DNA of 64,000 bases from Corynebacterium sp. CNCTC7651 (GCF_021496665.1 NZ_CP071246.1:868001-932000), one strand, 5' to 3'. Counted from the stretch's first letter, positions 16,900 to 30,915 are shown. Notes: generated by a model from the sequence alone, not told the origin. Program-made: numbers and translations.

Positions 16900-19017
16900 G
16901 TGACCGAAACGGGCAACGCGGCTAACGGCCGCGACCTCGCTGCACTCAAGCTTCCAGAGCTCCGCAAGATTGCGTCTGAGCAGGGGCTGAAGGGGGTATC
17001 CACCCTGCGCAAGGGTGAACTGATTCAAGCAATTACCACCGGCCAGGTACCGGCGAAGGCCGCGGCTAAACCAGCCCGCGAGGCTGAGGCTGGGGCGGGT
17101 ACCGCTGCCGGTGCTGGGGCGCCGGCTGGTAACGACGAGCCGCGCCAGGCCGGTGCGCGCGAGGCTGCCGCGCACGAGGGCGGCCAGGAGCGCGGTGCTG
17201 GCGACAGCGGTGCTTCCGAGAACGGCGCCTCGGAGGTGTCCTCCGAGGCGGAACAGCGCCACGAATCCCGCGCTGCCGCCCGCCGCGCGCGCCGCAACCG
17301 CTCCCGCGCTCAGCATGAAGAGGGCGGCGAGGACACGCAGCAGACCGCAGAGACACGCGAGGAGCGTGAGCCGCGCGAGCAGGGTGAAACCCGCGGTCAG
17401 CGTGCCGAGCGTCCGGACGAGCGCCGTGACGAGCGCCGTGACGAGCGCGAGGGGGAGCACACTGAGCGTTCCGAGCAGGACGAGCGTCACGACGGCGGCG
17501 ATGCCGACCGCGGCGGCCGTGAGCGCAATGGGGGCCGCGACCGAGACGGCCGAGACAACCGCGACCGCGATAACCGTGGCCGCAGCAACCGCGATAACCG
17601 CGACAACCGCGATAACAACCGTGACGGGGACCGTGAAGACCGTGACGGGCGCGACAACAACCGCGACCGCGACGGCCGGGACAACCGCGATAACAACCGC
17701 GACGACAATGACGGCGGTAACCGCCGCGGTCGCCGCGGGCGCCGCAACCGCAACCGCAACCGTGATAACCAGGGCGGGCGCGACAACAACCGGGACAACA
17801 ACTCCCGCGACAACCAGGGCGACAACCAGAACTTCGAGCCGGAGGAGCTGCAGGAAGTCGCCGGCATCGTGGACGTGGTGGACAACAACACCGCCTTCAT
17901 CCGCACCACGGGCTACCGCCAGAACTCCGCTGACGTCTTCGTGAACAACAAGCTGGTCCGCCAGAACGGTCTGCGTTCTGGCGATGCCGTCGTCGGCCAA
18001 GTGCGCGCCAACGGCCAAGGCCACTCCCACGGCAACGGCCGCAACCGCCAGCGATTCAACCAGCTGGTGCGCGTGGATTCCGTCAACGGCATGACGCCGG
18101 AGGAGGCGAAGGGGCGCAAGGAGTTCCACAAGCTCACGCCGCTGTACCCGAACAAGCGCCTGCGCCTGGAGACGGAGCCGAACATCCTGACCACCCGCGT
18201 GATCGACCTGGTCATGCCGATTGGTAAGGGCCAGCGCGCCCTGATCGTGTCCCCGCCGAAGGCCGGTAAGACGACGATCCTGCAGAACATCGCCAACGCG
18301 ATCGCCACCAACAACCCGGAGTGCTACCTCATGGTGGTGCTGGTGGATGAGCGCCCGGAAGAGGTCACCGACATGCAGCGCAGCGTGCGCGGCGAAGTGA
18401 TTGCCTCCACCTTCGACCGCCCGCCGTCAGAGCACACCGCTGTGGCGGAGCTGGCCATTGAGCGCGCGAAGCGCCTCGTAGAGATGGGCCAGGACGTAGT
18501 GGTCCTGCTGGATTCCATCACCCGCCTGGGCCGCGCGTACAACAACTCCTCGCCGGCATCCGGCCGCATCCTTTCCGGCGGCGTGGACTCCAACGCGCTG
18601 TACCCGCCGAAGCGCTTCTTGGGCGCGGCCCGCAACATCGAGGAGGGCGGCTCGCTGACCATCATCGCAACTGCCATGGTGGAGACCGGTTCCGCGGGCG
18701 ATACCGTGATCTTCGAGGAGTTCAAGGGCACCGGCAACGCCGAGCTCAAGCTGGACCGCAAGATCGCGGAGCGCCGCGTGTTCCCGGCTGTGGACGTCAA
18801 CCCGTCCGGTACCCGCAAGGATGAGTTGCTGATGAGCCCGGAGGAGGCGCGCATCATGCACAAGCTGCGCCGTATTCTCTCCGCGCTTGACCCGCAGCAG
18901 TCCATCGACATGCTGATCAAGCAGCTGAAGAAGACCAAGACCAACGGCGAGTTCCTCATGGGTGTGGCCAACTCCGCGCCGATGGTGGCTAGCCAGACTG
19001 AGGAGGACTACGTCTAA
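16900..19017 (+). CDS. rho: Transcription termination factor Rho with long Arg/Asp/Asn-rich insert
   Basis: 705 residues from a GTG preceded by GAAAGGA with 5-nt spacing. Residues about 8-45 are the Rho N-terminal SAP-like domain ([19 protein letters not shown]). Residues about 50-310 are low complexity, at first Ala/Glu-rich and then repeats such as [24 protein letters not shown] and DNQGD. The RNA-binding fold follows ([15 protein letters not shown]), then the ATPase with Walker A PPKAGKTT near residue 455, [27 protein letters not shown] and [13 protein letters not shown]. Inserts of this type are usual in actinobacterial Rho and are thought to add RNA affinity. Its stop overlaps the prfA start by one base. 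Confidence 0.96.
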   Translation: MTETGNAANGRDLAALKLPELRKIASEQGLKGVSTLRKGELIQAITTGQVPAKAAAKPAREAEAGAGTAAGAGAPAGNDEPRQAGAREAAAHEGGQERGAGDSGASENGASEVSSEAEQRHESRAAARRARRNRSRAQHEEGGEDTQQTAETREEREPREQGETRGQRAERPDERRDERRDEREGEHTERSEQDERHDGGDADRGGRERNGGRDRDGRDNRDRDNRGRSNRDNRDNRDNNRDGDREDRDGRDNNRDRDGRDNRDNNRDDNDGGNRRGRRGRRNRNRNRDNQGGRDNNRDNNSRDNQGDNQNFEPEELQEVAGIVDVVDNNTAFIRTTGYRQNSADVFVNNKLVRQNGLRSGDAVVGQVRANGQGHSHGNGRNRQRFNQLVRVDSVNGMTPEEAKGRKEFHKLTPLYPNKRLRLETEPNILTTRVIDLVMPIGKGQRALIVSPPKAGKTTILQNIANAIATNNPECYLMVVLVDERPEEVTDMQRSVRGEVIASTFDRPPSEHTAVAELAIERAKRLVEMGQDVVVLLDSITRLGRAYNNSSPASGRILSGGVDSNALYPPKRFLGAARNIEEGGSLTIIATAMVETGSAGDTVIFEEFKGTGNAELKLDRKIAERRVFPAVDVNPSGTRKDELLMSPEEARIMHKLRRILSALDPQQSIDMLIKQLKKTKTNGEFLMGVANSAPMVASQTEEDYV

Positions 19018-20096
19018 TGGCTGGCGCATCGAACGTCTCCCTCGTTGACGATTACGTCGCGGAGTACGAGGGCATCCAGGCCCAGATGGGCGACCCGGAT
19101 GTGGCCGCGGATCAGGACCAGTTCCGCAAACTGTCCAAGCGCTACGCGGAGCTGCAGCCGATTATTAAGGTCAACACCGAGCTGAACCAGGCTCGCGAGG
19201 ACCACGAGGCCGCGGCCGAGATGGCGGCGGAGGACAAGGAGTTCGCCGAGGAGGCGACTCGCCTGGAAGGCGAGATCGTCCGCCTCGAGGAGGAACTCGC
19301 TGACCTGCTGGCCCCGCGCGACGAGCACGATGGCGATGACATCATCATGGAGCTCAAGGCCGGTGCCGGCGGCGAGGAAGCTGCGCTGTTCGCCGGCGAC
19401 CTCGCCCGCATGTACCAGAAGTTCTGCGAGAAGAATGGCCTGACCTGGGAAGTGCTGGACGTGGCTGAGTCCGACCTCGGCGGCGTCAAGGACATGACGG
19501 TGGCTGTGAAGTCGAAGAACCCGTCGCGCGACGGCGCATGGTCCAAGCTCAAGTTCGAAGGCGGCGTGCACCGCGTGCAGCGCATCCCGGTGACTGAGTC
19601 TCAGGGCCGCATCCAGACCTCCGCCGCCGGTGTCTACGTCTTCCCGGAGCCGGACGAGGTGGAGAGCGTGAACATCGACGAGAAGGATCTCCGCGTCGAC
19701 GTGTACCGTTCCTCCGGCAAGGGCGGCCAGGGCGTGAACACCACCGACTCGGCTGTCCGCATCACCCACCTGCCTACGGGCATTGTGGTGACCTGCCAGA
19801 ACGAGCGTTCCCAGATCCAGAACCGCGCCCGCGCCATGCAGGTGTTGCAGGCCCGCCTGGACCAGCTGGAGCGCGAGAAGGCCGAGGCCGCCGAGGCTGA
19901 GGGCCGCGCGTCCCAGGTGCGCACCATGGACCGCTCCGAGCGCATCCGCACCTACAACTGGCCGGAGAACCGCATTTCGGATCACCGCATCAACTACAAG
20001 GCCAACAACCTTGACTCGGTGTTGGACGGCAACATGGATGATCTGATCGGCGCGCTGCAGACGCACGAGCGCCAGGAGCGCCTTGAGGCCGAATAG
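19017..20096 (+). CDS. prfA: Peptide chain release factor 1
   Basis: 359 residues, normal RF1 length. The GGQ motif (Gly236-Gly237-Gln238, in [17 protein letters not shown]) hydrolyses peptidyl-t[26 protein letters not shown] is the family core. It recognises UAA and UAG. Its ATG shares the last A of the rho stop (TAATG). The methylase for its GGQ glutamine, prmC, overlaps the 3' end. Confidence 0.96.
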   Translation: MAGASNVSLVDDYVAEYEGIQAQMGDPDVAADQDQFRKLSKRYAELQPIIKVNTELNQAREDHEAAAEMAAEDKEFAEEATRLEGEIVRLEEELADLLAPRDEHDGDDIIMELKAGAGGEEAALFAGDLARMYQKFCEKNGLTWEVLDVAESDLGGVKDMTVAVKSKNPSRDGAWSKLKFEGGVHRVQRIPVTESQGRIQTSAAGVYVFPEPDEVESVNIDEKDLRVDVYRSSGKGGQGVNTTDSAVRITHLPTGIVVTCQNERSQIQNRARAMQVLQARLDQLEREKAEAAEAEGRASQVRTMDRSERIRTYNWPENRISDHRINYKANNLDSVLDGNMDDLIGALQTHERQERLEAE

Positions 20097-21006
20097 CAGG
20101 CCCGGCACCCCGCGCGAGCTGGTGGCGGCCGCCGCTGCCAGGCTCACGGAGTCCGGGGTGCCCACCCCGCTTGTCGACGCTCGCTTGATCGCCGCCCACC
20201 TTCTGGGCGTGCGCCCCCTCGAGGTGGCGTTCACGGAACCGGAAGGTGAGGCAGCGGAGCGCTTTGCGCGGGACTTCGACGGCGCCATCGCCCGCCGCGC
20301 GCATCGCGAACCGTTGCAGCACATCATCGGCACCGCGCCCTTCGGCGAACTTACGCTCACCGTGGGCCCCGGCGTATTCATTCCGCGTCCCGAAACTGAG
20401 GTGCTGGCGGCGTGGGCGATTGAACGGCTTGCCGGCATGGAAACCGGCATGGGCGCCGAAATTTTCACCGCGCGGCCGACCGTCGTCGACCTAGGCACCG
20501 GCTCTGGCGCGCTCGCCATCGCCATCGCCCGGGCCCACCCGAATGCCCAGGTCATCGCCGTCGAGCGCTCCGAAACGGCGAGACACTACGCGGAGGGTAA
20601 TGCGGCGGGAAATGGAACGTCGATAAGCATTGTGCCCGGGGACATGACGGACCCCGAGCTGCTCCGCGAGCTGGATGGGCGCGTGGATCTGATTGTGGCG
20701 AACCCGCCGTACGTGCCGGAGACGGGGGAGCTGGAGCCGGAGGTGTACCGCGACCCGCACGAGGCCGTGTTCTCCGGCGCGGACGGGATGGAGGCGATCC
20801 GCGGGCTCGTGCCGGTGGCCGCGCGCCTGCTCGCGCCCGGCGGCTGGCTGGGCATCGAGCACGACGACACCACTTCCCTTGCCACCCAGGAGCTGCTACT
20901 TGCCGACGGCCACTTCACCGGCGTCTCGCCCCTGAACGACCTCACGGACAGGGCGCGGTTTGTCACGGCGAGTAAGGTTGGCCCCTATGGCAAGCACGAT
21001 CTTTAA
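20083..21006 (+). CDS. prmC: Release factor N5-glutamine methyltransferase PrmC
   Basis: 307 residues. The SAM-binding motif [16 protein letters not shown] and the catalytic N207PPY210 define the HemK/PrmC family, which methylates the GGQ glutamine of RF1 and RF2. The likely start is TTG at 20083, preceded by AGGAG, which makes a 14-nt overlap with prfA and fits the functional pairing. The C-terminus overlaps tsaC by 20 nt. Confidence 0.93.
   Translation: MRPNSRPGTPRELVAAAAARLTESGVPTPLVDARLIAAHLLGVRPLEVAFTEPEGEAAERFARDFDGAIARRAHREPLQHIIGTAPFGELTLTVGPGVFIPRPETEVLAAWAIERLAGMETGMGAEIFTARPTVVDLGTGSGALAIAIARAHPNAQVIAVERSETARHYAEGNAAGNGTSISIVPGDMTDPELLRELDGRVDLIVANPPYVPETGELEPEVYRDPHEAVFSGADGMEAIRGLVPVAARLLAPGGWLGIEHDDTTSLATQELLLADGHFTGVSPLNDLTDRARFVTASKVGPYGKHDL
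20973..20978 (+). promoter_or_regulatory. Possible internal -10 element before tsaC
   Basis: TAAGGT ends 8 nt before the tsaC ATG, inside the prmC coding region. It would allow a leaderless internal transcript, but read-through from rho could also serve. Confidence 0.25.
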
Positions 21007-21646
21007 CTGCCTGAACCCGCAGGGCCGCGAGGACGGCCTGCGCGCCGCCACGGACGCAGTGCGCGCGGGGGAGTGCGTGGTTCTGCCCACGGACACCGTA
21101 TACGGCATTGGCGCGGACGCGTTCAACAACGACGCGGTGGCGCAGCTTTTGGCCACGAAGCGCCGCGGGCCGGACATGCCGGTGCCGGTGCTGGTGGGCT
21201 CCTGGGTGACCATCCAGGGCCTGGTGCGCGAGTTCAACGACACCGCGAAGACGCTGGTGGAGGCGTTTTGGCCGGGCGGGCTTTCCATCATCGTGCCGGA
21301 GGCGCCCAGCTTGCCGTGGAACCTGGGGGACACCCGCAGCACGGTGCTGCTGCGGATGCCGAATCAGCCGTTGGCCATTGAGCTGCTGCAGGAGACGGGC
21401 CCGATGGCCGTGTCTTCCGCCAACATCTCCGGCAACGCGCCGGCGCTCACCGCCGCGGAGGCGAAGCAGCAGTTCGGCGACGCGGTGGGTGTGTATCTTG
21501 ACGGCGGTCCGGCGCAGGTGGGCGAGCCCTCCACCATCGTGGACATTTCCTCCGGCGCGCCGGTGATTCTGCGTGAAGGCGCGATCCCCGCCGAGCGGAT
21601 CGGCGAGGTGCTGGGCCTCGACCCCGAGCAGCTGCGGAGGAAGTAG
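20987..21646 (+). CDS. tsaC: L-threonylcarbamoyladenylate synthase (Sua5/YrdC/TsaC family)
   Basis: 219 residues beginning [14 protein letters not shown]. The YrdC fold shows in VLPTDTVYGIGADAF, the KRRG...MPVPVLV region and MAVSSANISGNAP. It makes threonylcarbamoyl-AMP for the t6A37 modification of tRNAs decoding ANN codons. The chosen ATG fits the family N-terminus; the upstream extension overlaps prmC. Its stop is immediately followed by the wecA start. Confidence 0.92.
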   Translation: MASTIFNCLNPQGREDGLRAATDAVRAGECVVLPTDTVYGIGADAFNNDAVAQLLATKRRGPDMPVPVLVGSWVTIQGLVREFNDTAKTLVEAFWPGGLSIIVPEAPSLPWNLGDTRSTVLLRMPNQPLAIELLQETGPMAVSSANISGNAPALTAAEAKQQFGDAVGVYLDGGPAQVGEPSTIVDISSGAPVILREGAIPAERIGEVLGLDPEQLRRK

Positions 21647-22789
21647 GTGGGCGGCGCCGGCGTGCCAATGCGCGAGCTGGGCCTCGTGCTGCTTGTGGCC
21701 GCCGCGATTACCTACCTGTGCACCGGCCTGGTGCGTTCCGTGCTGGTGCGTACTGGCCGGGTGGCGGAGATTCGCCAACGCGATGTGCACACGCAGCCCA
21801 CGCCGTCCGTGGGCGGGGTGGCCATGTTCACCGGCATGGTGTGCGCGATCTTCTTGGCGCAGCAGCTTCCAGCCTTGACCCGCGGATTCGAGCCGGTTAC
21901 GCCCGAGATGACGGCGGTGGTCGCTGGCGCGTTCGCCATAGTCCTGGTGGGCGTGGTGGATGATCTTTATGAGCTCGGCGCGCTGGCGAAGCTGGTGGGG
22001 CAGTGCTTCGCGGCGGTACTGATGGCGCTGCTGGGCATTGTGTTCACCGTCTTCTACCTGCCGTTTGGCGGCGGAACCACCCTGATTCTGGACCAAGTCC
22101 AGGGGGTGGCGTTGAGCGCACTGTTCACGGTGATGTTGATCAACGCCGTGAACTTCGTGGACGGCATCGACGGCCTGGCGGCCGGGCTGGGCATGATTGC
22201 CGGCTCCGCGATCCTGCTGTTCTCGCTTACCGTGCTCCACGACCAGGGCGGCGCCGTCTCCGCGTACCCGCCCGCGATCATCTGCGCGACCTTGGTGGGC
22301 ATCTGCGCCGGGTTCCTACCGCACAACTTCGAGCCGGCCCGCATTTTCATGGGGGATTCCGGCGCGATGCTCATCGGGCTCATGCTCTCCGCGGCGTCCG
22401 TCTCCGCGTCCGGCAAGATCAACATGTCGCTGTACGGCGCGGCCGACCTGGTGGCGTTGATGAGCCCGGTCATTGTGGTGCTTGCCGCAATTGCCCTGCC
22501 GGTGCTGGACCTGCTGTGGGCCGTGGTGCGCCGCCTGGCCCGCGGGCAGCGGCCGTGGGAGGCGGACGCGGGCCACTTCCACCACCGCCTCCTGGCGCTC
22601 GGCCACACCCACCGCCGCACCGTGCTGGTGCTCTACATGTGGATCTCCGCCGTGGCACTCGGCGCCGTGAGCTTCTCCGTCGTGCCCACCCGCTACGCAC
22701 TGGGCTTTACGACGCTTGCTTTGCTCACCGCCTTCATTGCCACCCTGGTGCCGTTGGCGAAGGGCAAGATCGGGCCGCGGGTAGGATAA
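21647..22789 (+). CDS. wecA: Decaprenyl-phosphate GlcNAc-1-phosphate transferase WecA (Rfe)
   Basis: 380 residues with about eleven membrane segments. The MraY/WecA family marks are QRDVHTQPTPSVGGVAMF, VVDDLYELGALAKL, NAVNFVDGIDGLAAG and the HFHHRLLALGH loop. It transfers GlcNAc-1-phosphate to the lipid carrier, the first committed step of arabinogalactan linker synthesis in mycolata. The GTG directly after the tsaC stop has GGAGGA 5 nt upstream; an ATG at 21668 is an alternative. The order rho-prfA-prmC-tsaC-wecA-atp is conserved in mycobacteria and corynebacteria. Confidence 0.92.
   Translation: MGGAGVPMRELGLVLLVAAAITYLCTGLVRSVLVRTGRVAEIRQRDVHTQPTPSVGGVAMFTGMVCAIFLAQQLPALTRGFEPVTPEMTAVVAGAFAIVLVGVVDDLYELGALAKLVGQCFAAVLMALLGIVFTVFYLPFGGGTTLILDQVQGVALSALFTVMLINAVNFVDGIDGLAAGLGMIAGSAILLFSLTVLHDQGGAVSAYPPAIICATLVGICAGFLPHNFEPARIFMGDSGAMLIGLMLSAASVSASGKINMSLYGAADLVALMSPVIVVLAAIALPVLDLLWAVVRRLARGQRPWEADAGHFHHRLLALGHTHRRTVLVLYMWISAVALGAVSFSVVPTRYALGFTTLALLTAFIATLVPLAKGKIGPRVG
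22782..22787 (+). promoter_or_regulatory. Candidate -10 element before the AtpI-like gene
   Basis: TAGGAT ends 8 nt before the ATG, at the very end of wecA. There is no ribosome site between, so a leaderless start of the atp cluster is plausible. Confidence 0.4.
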
Positions 22790-22795
22790 ACGCCC

Positions 22796-23257
22796 ATGAC
22801 GAACCCTGAGCAGGATTCCACCACGCCCGATCTCACCGTGCGTGACACCGCGGAGTTTGAGGACCACCGCCTGCCGCTTCAGCGCGCGCTGAAGTTCGGC
22901 GGGTGGGCGCTGGTGGTGCTCACGGTGCTCTCGCTGATGGGGTGGGGCGCCGCGCGGGACCTGCCCGGCATCTGGGGTGTGCTGATGGGCGTTGGCATCG
23001 GCGGCGGCTTTGTGCTGGCTACGGCGCTGACTGTGCTGGCCACCTCCAACTCTTCGCCCACCGCGACTATGGCGGTGGTGCTGGGCGGCTGGCTGGTAAA
23101 GATGGTGATCTTGGTCCTGCTGCTGCTCTGGCTGAAGCAGTACAGCTTTTACGACGGCACCGCGTTCGGCGTGACAACGATCGCCGCACTCGTCGTTGCA
23201 CTCGCCGCCGAGACATGGGGTGTAATCACCTCGCGGACGGCGTATATCGGGTCGTAG
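22796..23257 (+). CDS. AtpI-like membrane protein preceding the ATP synthase operon
   Basis: 153 residues with a charged N-terminal tail (about 1-33) and four hydrophobic helices (about 34-52, 60-85, 95-113 and 120-145). Position and topology match the small AtpI-like proteins found before atpB, which are thought to help c-ring assembly. Sequence similarity to true AtpI is weak, so this is a contextual call. Confidence 0.7.
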   Translation: MTNPEQDSTTPDLTVRDTAEFEDHRLPLQRALKFGGWALVVLTVLSLMGWGAARDLPGIWGVLMGVGIGGGFVLATALTVLATSNSSPTATMAVVLGGWLVKMVILVLLLLWLKQYSFYDGTAFGVTTIAALVVALAAETWGVITSRTAYIGS

Positions 23258-23630
23258 GTTCGGGGGAGCGTCGTCAAGCAAAAGGCCCCCGAAGTGCGCC
23301 TGTGATTGAGATAACAGAACCGTAAAAGGGGCCTGTACCTGCCGACTTTGCGGCGGGCGCCGGTGGGGGTGAGCTGGGGCTCGTGGGAAGTCCCCCTAAA
23401 ACGGGAAAAATGGGCCTCACCTGTTAGGCTATCCGCTGGGTTTACTTGAGGAAGGGGATGCCCGACGCTACGGGCAGCGCCGCCGAGAGAAACATCCCCT
23501 GTCCCGCGGTAGCAGATGTGCGACGGAGTCCGCCGCGGAGACAGTCTTCGTGAAGACGTCCATCGCACCGCATTCTCACTCGGATGCGGCCCGAGAACGG
23601 GAGAGAACGCTGAGCGTTACAACTTTGGCC
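23258..23630 (+). other. Intergenic region before atpB (about 370 bp)
   Basis: It begins with a CGTCGNNAAGC motif (23269-23279). A possible long-range inverted repeat follows, AGGCCCC at 23283-23289 with GGGGCCT at 23328-23334. A smaller hairpin CCTGCCG/CGGCGGG lies near 23338-23357. Further on is a possible -10, TAGGCT at 23425-23430, without a convincing -35. No gene was recognised apart from the uncertain 5' end of atpB. Confidence 0.4.
23269..23279 (+). other. CGTCGNNAAGC motif after the AtpI-like gene
   Basis: CGTCGTCAAGC lies 12 nt after the stop codon and is followed by AAAAGGCCCC. It is one of three very similar elements at gene ends (also 30969 and 43972). Confidence 0.5.
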
Positions 23631-24425
23631 ATGAAGGGTAGTTTCCACGCACCCCAGCTTGGTCCAGAATTTTTCCCGGGGCACACGTACGGCCAGTTCA
23701 TTGGTGAAAACTTTGCCAATGGTTGGTTCGCGCTGGATCGCATCATGATTGTCCGCCTGTTCGTGGCGGCCATCCTGGTGCTCCTCTTTGTTATCGCCTT
23801 TAGGAAGCCGCAGCTGGTTCCTAAGGGTCTGCAAAACTTCGCCGAGCTGGGCGTGGACTTTGTCCGCGTCCACATCGCCGAAGACACGCTGGGCAAGAAG
23901 GATGGCAAGCGATTCCTTCCGGTGATCGCCACCGTCTTCTTCACAATCCTGTTCATGAATGCGGCCACGATCATCCCGGGCCTCAACATCTCGCCGAACG
24001 CGCGTATCGGTATGCCGATCGTGCTGGCGGGTGTTGCGTACGTGGCGATGATCTACGCGGGCGTGCAGCGCTACGGCCTGGCCTACTTCAAGCACTCGGT
24101 TGTGATTCCGGGGTTGCCCCCGGCACTCCACCTTCTGGTGGTGCCCATCGAGATTTTCTCGACCTTCATTCTGCGCCCGGTCACCCTGGCTCTTCGTCTC
24201 ATGGCGAACTTCCTGGCCGGCCACATCATCCTCGTCCTGCTGTACTCCGCCACGAACTTCTTCTTCTGGCAGCTCAACGCTTGGACGGCGGTAAGTGGCC
24301 TGACCCTGATCGCAGCGATCCTGTTCACCCTGTACGAGTTGATCATCATCTTCCTGCAGGCGTACATCTTCGCCCTCCTGACGGCGGTGTACATCGAACT
24401 ATCGCTGCACGCAGATGCGCACTAA
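23631..24425 (+). CDS. atpB: ATP synthase Fo subunit a
   Basis: 264 residues from ATG 23631 (MKGSFHAPQLG). It has five or six membrane helices and the conserved RPVTLALRLMANFLAGH segment, whose arginine contacts the c-ring carboxylate. The start is uncertain. The ATG has no good ribosome site. A GTG at 23550, or non-AUG codons at 23610 (with GGAG upstream) and 23625, would add residues ending in SVTTLA. First gene of the atpBEFHAGDC operon. Confidence 0.9.
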   Translation: MKGSFHAPQLGPEFFPGHTYGQFIGENFANGWFALDRIMIVRLFVAAILVLLFVIAFRKPQLVPKGLQNFAELGVDFVRVHIAEDTLGKKDGKRFLPVIATVFFTILFMNAATIIPGLNISPNARIGMPIVLAGVAYVAMIYAGVQRYGLAYFKHSVVIPGLPPALHLLVVPIEIFSTFILRPVTLALRLMANFLAGHIILVLLYSATNFFFWQLNAWTAVSGLTLIAAILFTLYELIIIFLQAYIFALLTAVYIELSLHADAH

Positions 24426-24519
24426 CAAAGCGCGACCTACCGGCCAAACTGAATAACCCCACACACTGTCACTCGCGCATGCGGCACTTTTTCAAAACCG
24501 CTTAGGGTGCACACCCTGA

Positions 24520-24810
<291 letters not shown>

Positions 24811-24861
24811 AAGAACCACGCGCTTTTAAACCCGTAACCCTTTTTAGATCAGGAGCACCCT

Positions 24862-25434
24862 ATGACTAACGTCAACGCACTTATCGTGGCCGCTGAGGGC
24901 CACGAGACGCTGCCGCTGGAGACGACGCCGTCGATCCTCCTGCCGGCCGCGTACGACGTGGTCTGGTCTCTTGTCGTCTTCCTCATCGTTTTCCTGCTCT
25001 TCTGGAAGTACGTCCTTCCGAAGTTCCAGGAAGTGCTGGCGGAGCGCGAAGACCGGATCAAGGGCGGCATCGAGCGTGCTGAGGTCGCCCAGAAGGAAGC
25101 AAAGGCTGCCCTGGAGAAGAACAACGCCGAACTCGCCGAGGCACGCGCCGAGGCGGCTGAGATCCGCGAGGCCGCGCGCGCACGTGGCAAGGAGATCGAG
25201 GCCGAGTCCCGCGCACGCGCCGAGGAAGAGTCCCGCCGCATCATCGAGGCCGGCGAGAAGCAGCTGCTTGCATCCCGCGAGCAGGTTGTTTCCGAGCTGC
25301 GCAACGAGATGGGACAGAACTCGATCACCCTGGCCGAGCGCCTGCTGGGCACCGAACTGTCGGATTCCACCCGCCGCTCCAACACGATCGACGACTTCCT
25401 GTCTGAGCTCGACAACGTGTCGACGAGGAAGTAG
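24862..25434 (+). CDS. atpF: ATP synthase Fo subunit b
   Basis: 190 residues: an N-terminal membrane helix (about 35-53) and a long charged coiled coil rich in Ala, Glu and Arg (about 60-160). It forms the peripheral stalk and ends close to atpH, with 5 nt between them. Confidence 0.94.
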   Translation: MTNVNALIVAAEGHETLPLETTPSILLPAAYDVVWSLVVFLIVFLLFWKYVLPKFQEVLAEREDRIKGGIERAEVAQKEAKAALEKNNAELAEARAEAAEIREAARARGKEIEAESRARAEEESRRIIEAGEKQLLASREQVVSELRNEMGQNSITLAERLLGTELSDSTRRSNTIDDFLSELDNVSTRK

Positions 25435-25439
25435 GCGAA

Positions 25440-26276
25440 ATGAAGGCAGCTAGTCGCGAAGCACAGACGCACGTTGCAGATCAGCTCGATCAGCTGATCC
25501 AGAACTCCGACAACGCCGTCGCCGTTGCCGCGCAGGTCGGCACCGAACTGTTCCTCATCGTGGACCAGCTCGACGCCGAGCGCTCGCTGCGTGTCGCTGT
25601 CGCAGACACCTCCCTGGAGGCCTCCCAGCGTGAAGGCATTATCGGGGACGTCTTCGGCGCGAAGGTCGCCGAGCCAACGAAGCAGATCATCACCGCCGCT
25701 GCTGCGCAGGAGTGGTCCACTCCGCGCGAGTTCCGCGCTGGCCTGGTCAACCTGGGCCGCCGCGCACTGCTGCGCGGCGCTGAGGCGCAGGGGCAGCTGG
25801 AGCAGGTCGAGGACGAGCTGTACGAGCTTTCCGTCCTGCTTGAACAGGAGAAGGAGCTCACCCAGCTCCTGTCCGACCGCACCGCAACCGCAGCCCAGAA
25901 GCGCGGCCTTCTGGCCAGCGTGATCTACGGCAAGGTGACCATGTTCACCGAGGCGCTTGCGCTGCAGGTGATCGGTCGCCCCGAGCACCACCCGGTGGAT
26001 GATCTGGCAGCGCTCGCAGAGCAGGTTGCAGAGCTTCGAGGCAAGACCGTGGCGCGCGTCGTCGCAGCGGAGGAGCTTTCCTCCTCCCAGCGCGAGGCCC
26101 TCGCACAGAAGCTTGAGAACATTTACGGTCGCGAGATGGCCATCCATTCCGAGGTTGACCCCAGCCTCCTCGGCGGGATGATCGTCCGGGTCGGCGACGA
26201 GGAGATCGACGGTTCCACGCGCGGCAAGATCGCGCGCCTGCGGACCGACCTCGCCACGACAACGACCCAATACTAA
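25440..26276 (+). CDS. atpH: ATP synthase F1 subunit delta (long actinobacterial form)
   Basis: 278 residues, about 100 more than E. coli delta, as usual in corynebacteria. The C-terminal LGGMIVRVGDEEIDGSTRGKIARL is the delta signature. It links the b stalk to the top of F1. The extra N-terminal part is helical and probably lengthens the stator contact. Confidence 0.93.
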   Translation: MKAASREAQTHVADQLDQLIQNSDNAVAVAAQVGTELFLIVDQLDAERSLRVAVADTSLEASQREGIIGDVFGAKVAEPTKQIITAAAAQEWSTPREFRAGLVNLGRRALLRGAEAQGQLEQVEDELYELSVLLEQEKELTQLLSDRTATAAQKRGLLASVIYGKVTMFTEALALQVIGRPEHHPVDDLAALAEQVAELRGKTVARVVAAEELSSSQREALAQKLENIYGREMAIHSEVDPSLLGGMIVRVGDEEIDGSTRGKIARLRTDLATTTTQY

Positions 26277-26315
26277 GAACACATGCTGGAAGAATCTACC
26301 GAGAGCAGGAAGAAC

Positions 26316-27950
<1,635 letters not shown>

Positions 27951-28011
27951 GTCTGCGCAGTTTGCTGAACAGATGAAGGAACCCAACATAAAGGAAGGGA
28001 GGAAGTAACCC

Positions 28012-28983
28012 ATGGCAACGCTTCGCGAATTGCGCGACCGAATGTCCGTCAACTCCACGAAGAAGATCACCAAGGCCCAGGAGCTGATCGCGACTTCGCA
28101 GATCACCAAGGCCCAGCAGCGCGTCGCCGCGGCAAAGCCGTACGCGGACGAGCTGAAGGACGTCATGGAACGCCTCGCGGCTGCGAGTTCCCTCGACCAC
28201 CCCATGCTCCACGAGCGTGAGAACGGCCGAGTCGCAGCAATCCTCGTGGTCACCTCTGACCGCGGTATGGCCGGCGGCTACAACCACAACGTGCTGAAAA
28301 AGGCTGCGCAGCTTGAGCGCATGCTTACCGACGCAGGGTATGAGGTTGTGCGGTACGTGACCGGTAACAAGGGTGTCACCCACTACCGGTTCCGCGACAT
28401 GGACATCGCAGGTGCGTGGACCGGCTGGTCCCAGCAGCCGGCGTGGGAGACCACCCACGACGTGCGCCGCCACATGATCGACGGCTTCATGGCTGGCTCC
28501 GAGGGCACCACCAAGTGGCGCGAGGGCATCACCGGTGCCGAGGGCCAGGAAGTCCGCGGCTTCGACCAGGTGCACGTGGTGTACACCGAGTTCGTCTCCA
28601 TGCTGTCGCAGGAGGCGCGTGTGCACCAGCTGCTGCCGATCGAGCCGGTGCTGGAAGAGTTCGAGTACGAAAACGAGAGCATGCTCACCCCGCACGAGGG
28701 CGTCGCGCCGGATATGGCTTTCGAGCCGGACCCGGACACCCTCATGGATGAGCTGCTTCCGGTGTACGTGTCCCGTTCGCTGTACTCCATCTTCTTGGAG
28801 TCTTCCGCATCGGAGTCCGCTTCCCGTCGTACGGCCATGAAGAACGCGACCGATAACGCGACCGAATTGGCAAACAACCTGTCTCGTGAGGCTAACCAAG
28901 CCCGTCAGGCAAAGATCACCCAGGAAATCACCGAGATTATCGGCGGCGCTGGCGCGCTGTCCGGTAGCGAAGAAAGTGACTAA
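28012..28983 (+). CDS. atpG: ATP synthase F1 subunit gamma
   Basis: 323 residues. The N-terminal ATLRELRDRMSVNSTKKITKAQELIA and the C-terminal ESASRRTAMKNATDNA...LSREANQARQAKITQEITEI coils form the rotor shaft. A GGAAGGGAGGAAG tract precedes the ATG. The family's first Ile-Lys pairs are shifted slightly, but the fold is complete. Confidence 0.95.
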   Translation: MATLRELRDRMSVNSTKKITKAQELIATSQITKAQQRVAAAKPYADELKDVMERLAAASSLDHPMLHERENGRVAAILVVTSDRGMAGGYNHNVLKKAAQLERMLTDAGYEVVRYVTGNKGVTHYRFRDMDIAGAWTGWSQQPAWETTHDVRRHMIDGFMAGSEGTTKWREGITGAEGQEVRGFDQVHVVYTEFVSMLSQEARVHQLLPIEPVLEEFEYENESMLTPHEGVAPDMAFEPDPDTLMDELLPVYVSRSLYSIFLESSASESASRRTAMKNATDNATELANNLSREANQARQAKITQEITEIIGGAGALSGSEESD

Positions 28984-30510
<1,527 letters not shown>

Positions 30511-30519
30511 GAGTAAACC

Positions 30520-30888
30520 ATGGCTGAACTTACCGCTCAACTGGTTGCGGTTGACCGCATGCTCTGGAATGGCCAGGCAAGCATTGTCACCGCGCAGACC
30601 ACCGAAGGTGAGATCGGCATCCTGCCCGGTCACGAGCCGTTCCTTGGCCAGCTCAAGGACAATGGTGTGGTGACCATCCGCCCGCTCGACGGCGACCGCA
30701 TTGTCGCCGCCGTGCAGGGTGGGTTCCTTGCAGTGCAGGGCGACCGCGTCACGGTCCTCGCGGACTACGCGGTCTTCGCCAGCGAGGTCGATTCCGCTGC
30801 TGCGGAGAGCGGCCTGAACGACGAGGACGAGGTGACCAAAGCACGCTCCGAAGCTGAGCTTGCCGCGGTGCGCCGCGCCTCCAAGTAG
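30520..30888 (+). CDS. atpC: ATP synthase F1 subunit epsilon
   Basis: 122 residues: a beta-sandwich ([17 protein letters not shown]) and a short C-terminal helical part with acidic and alanine-rich residues. It couples gamma to the c-ring and can inhibit hydrolysis. Last gene of the operon; a terminator follows 27 nt later. Confidence 0.94.
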   Translation: MAELTAQLVAVDRMLWNGQASIVTAQTTEGEIGILPGHEPFLGQLKDNGVVTIRPLDGDRIVAAVQGGFLAVQGDRVTVLADYAVFASEVDSAAAESGLNDEDEVTKARSEAELAAVRRASK

Positions 30889-30915
30889 GCCCTTCGACTG
30901 CCTCATCTTTCGCGG

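Noticed and set aside
17540..17840. CRISPR-like array of GACAACCGCGA repeats
   Set aside because: The repeats are irregular, have no spacers, and encode the in-frame Rho insert.
23283..23334. AGGCCCC/GGGGCCT as a terminator before atpB
   Set aside because: Only 7 bp with a 38-nt loop and no U-tract; too weak to annotate.
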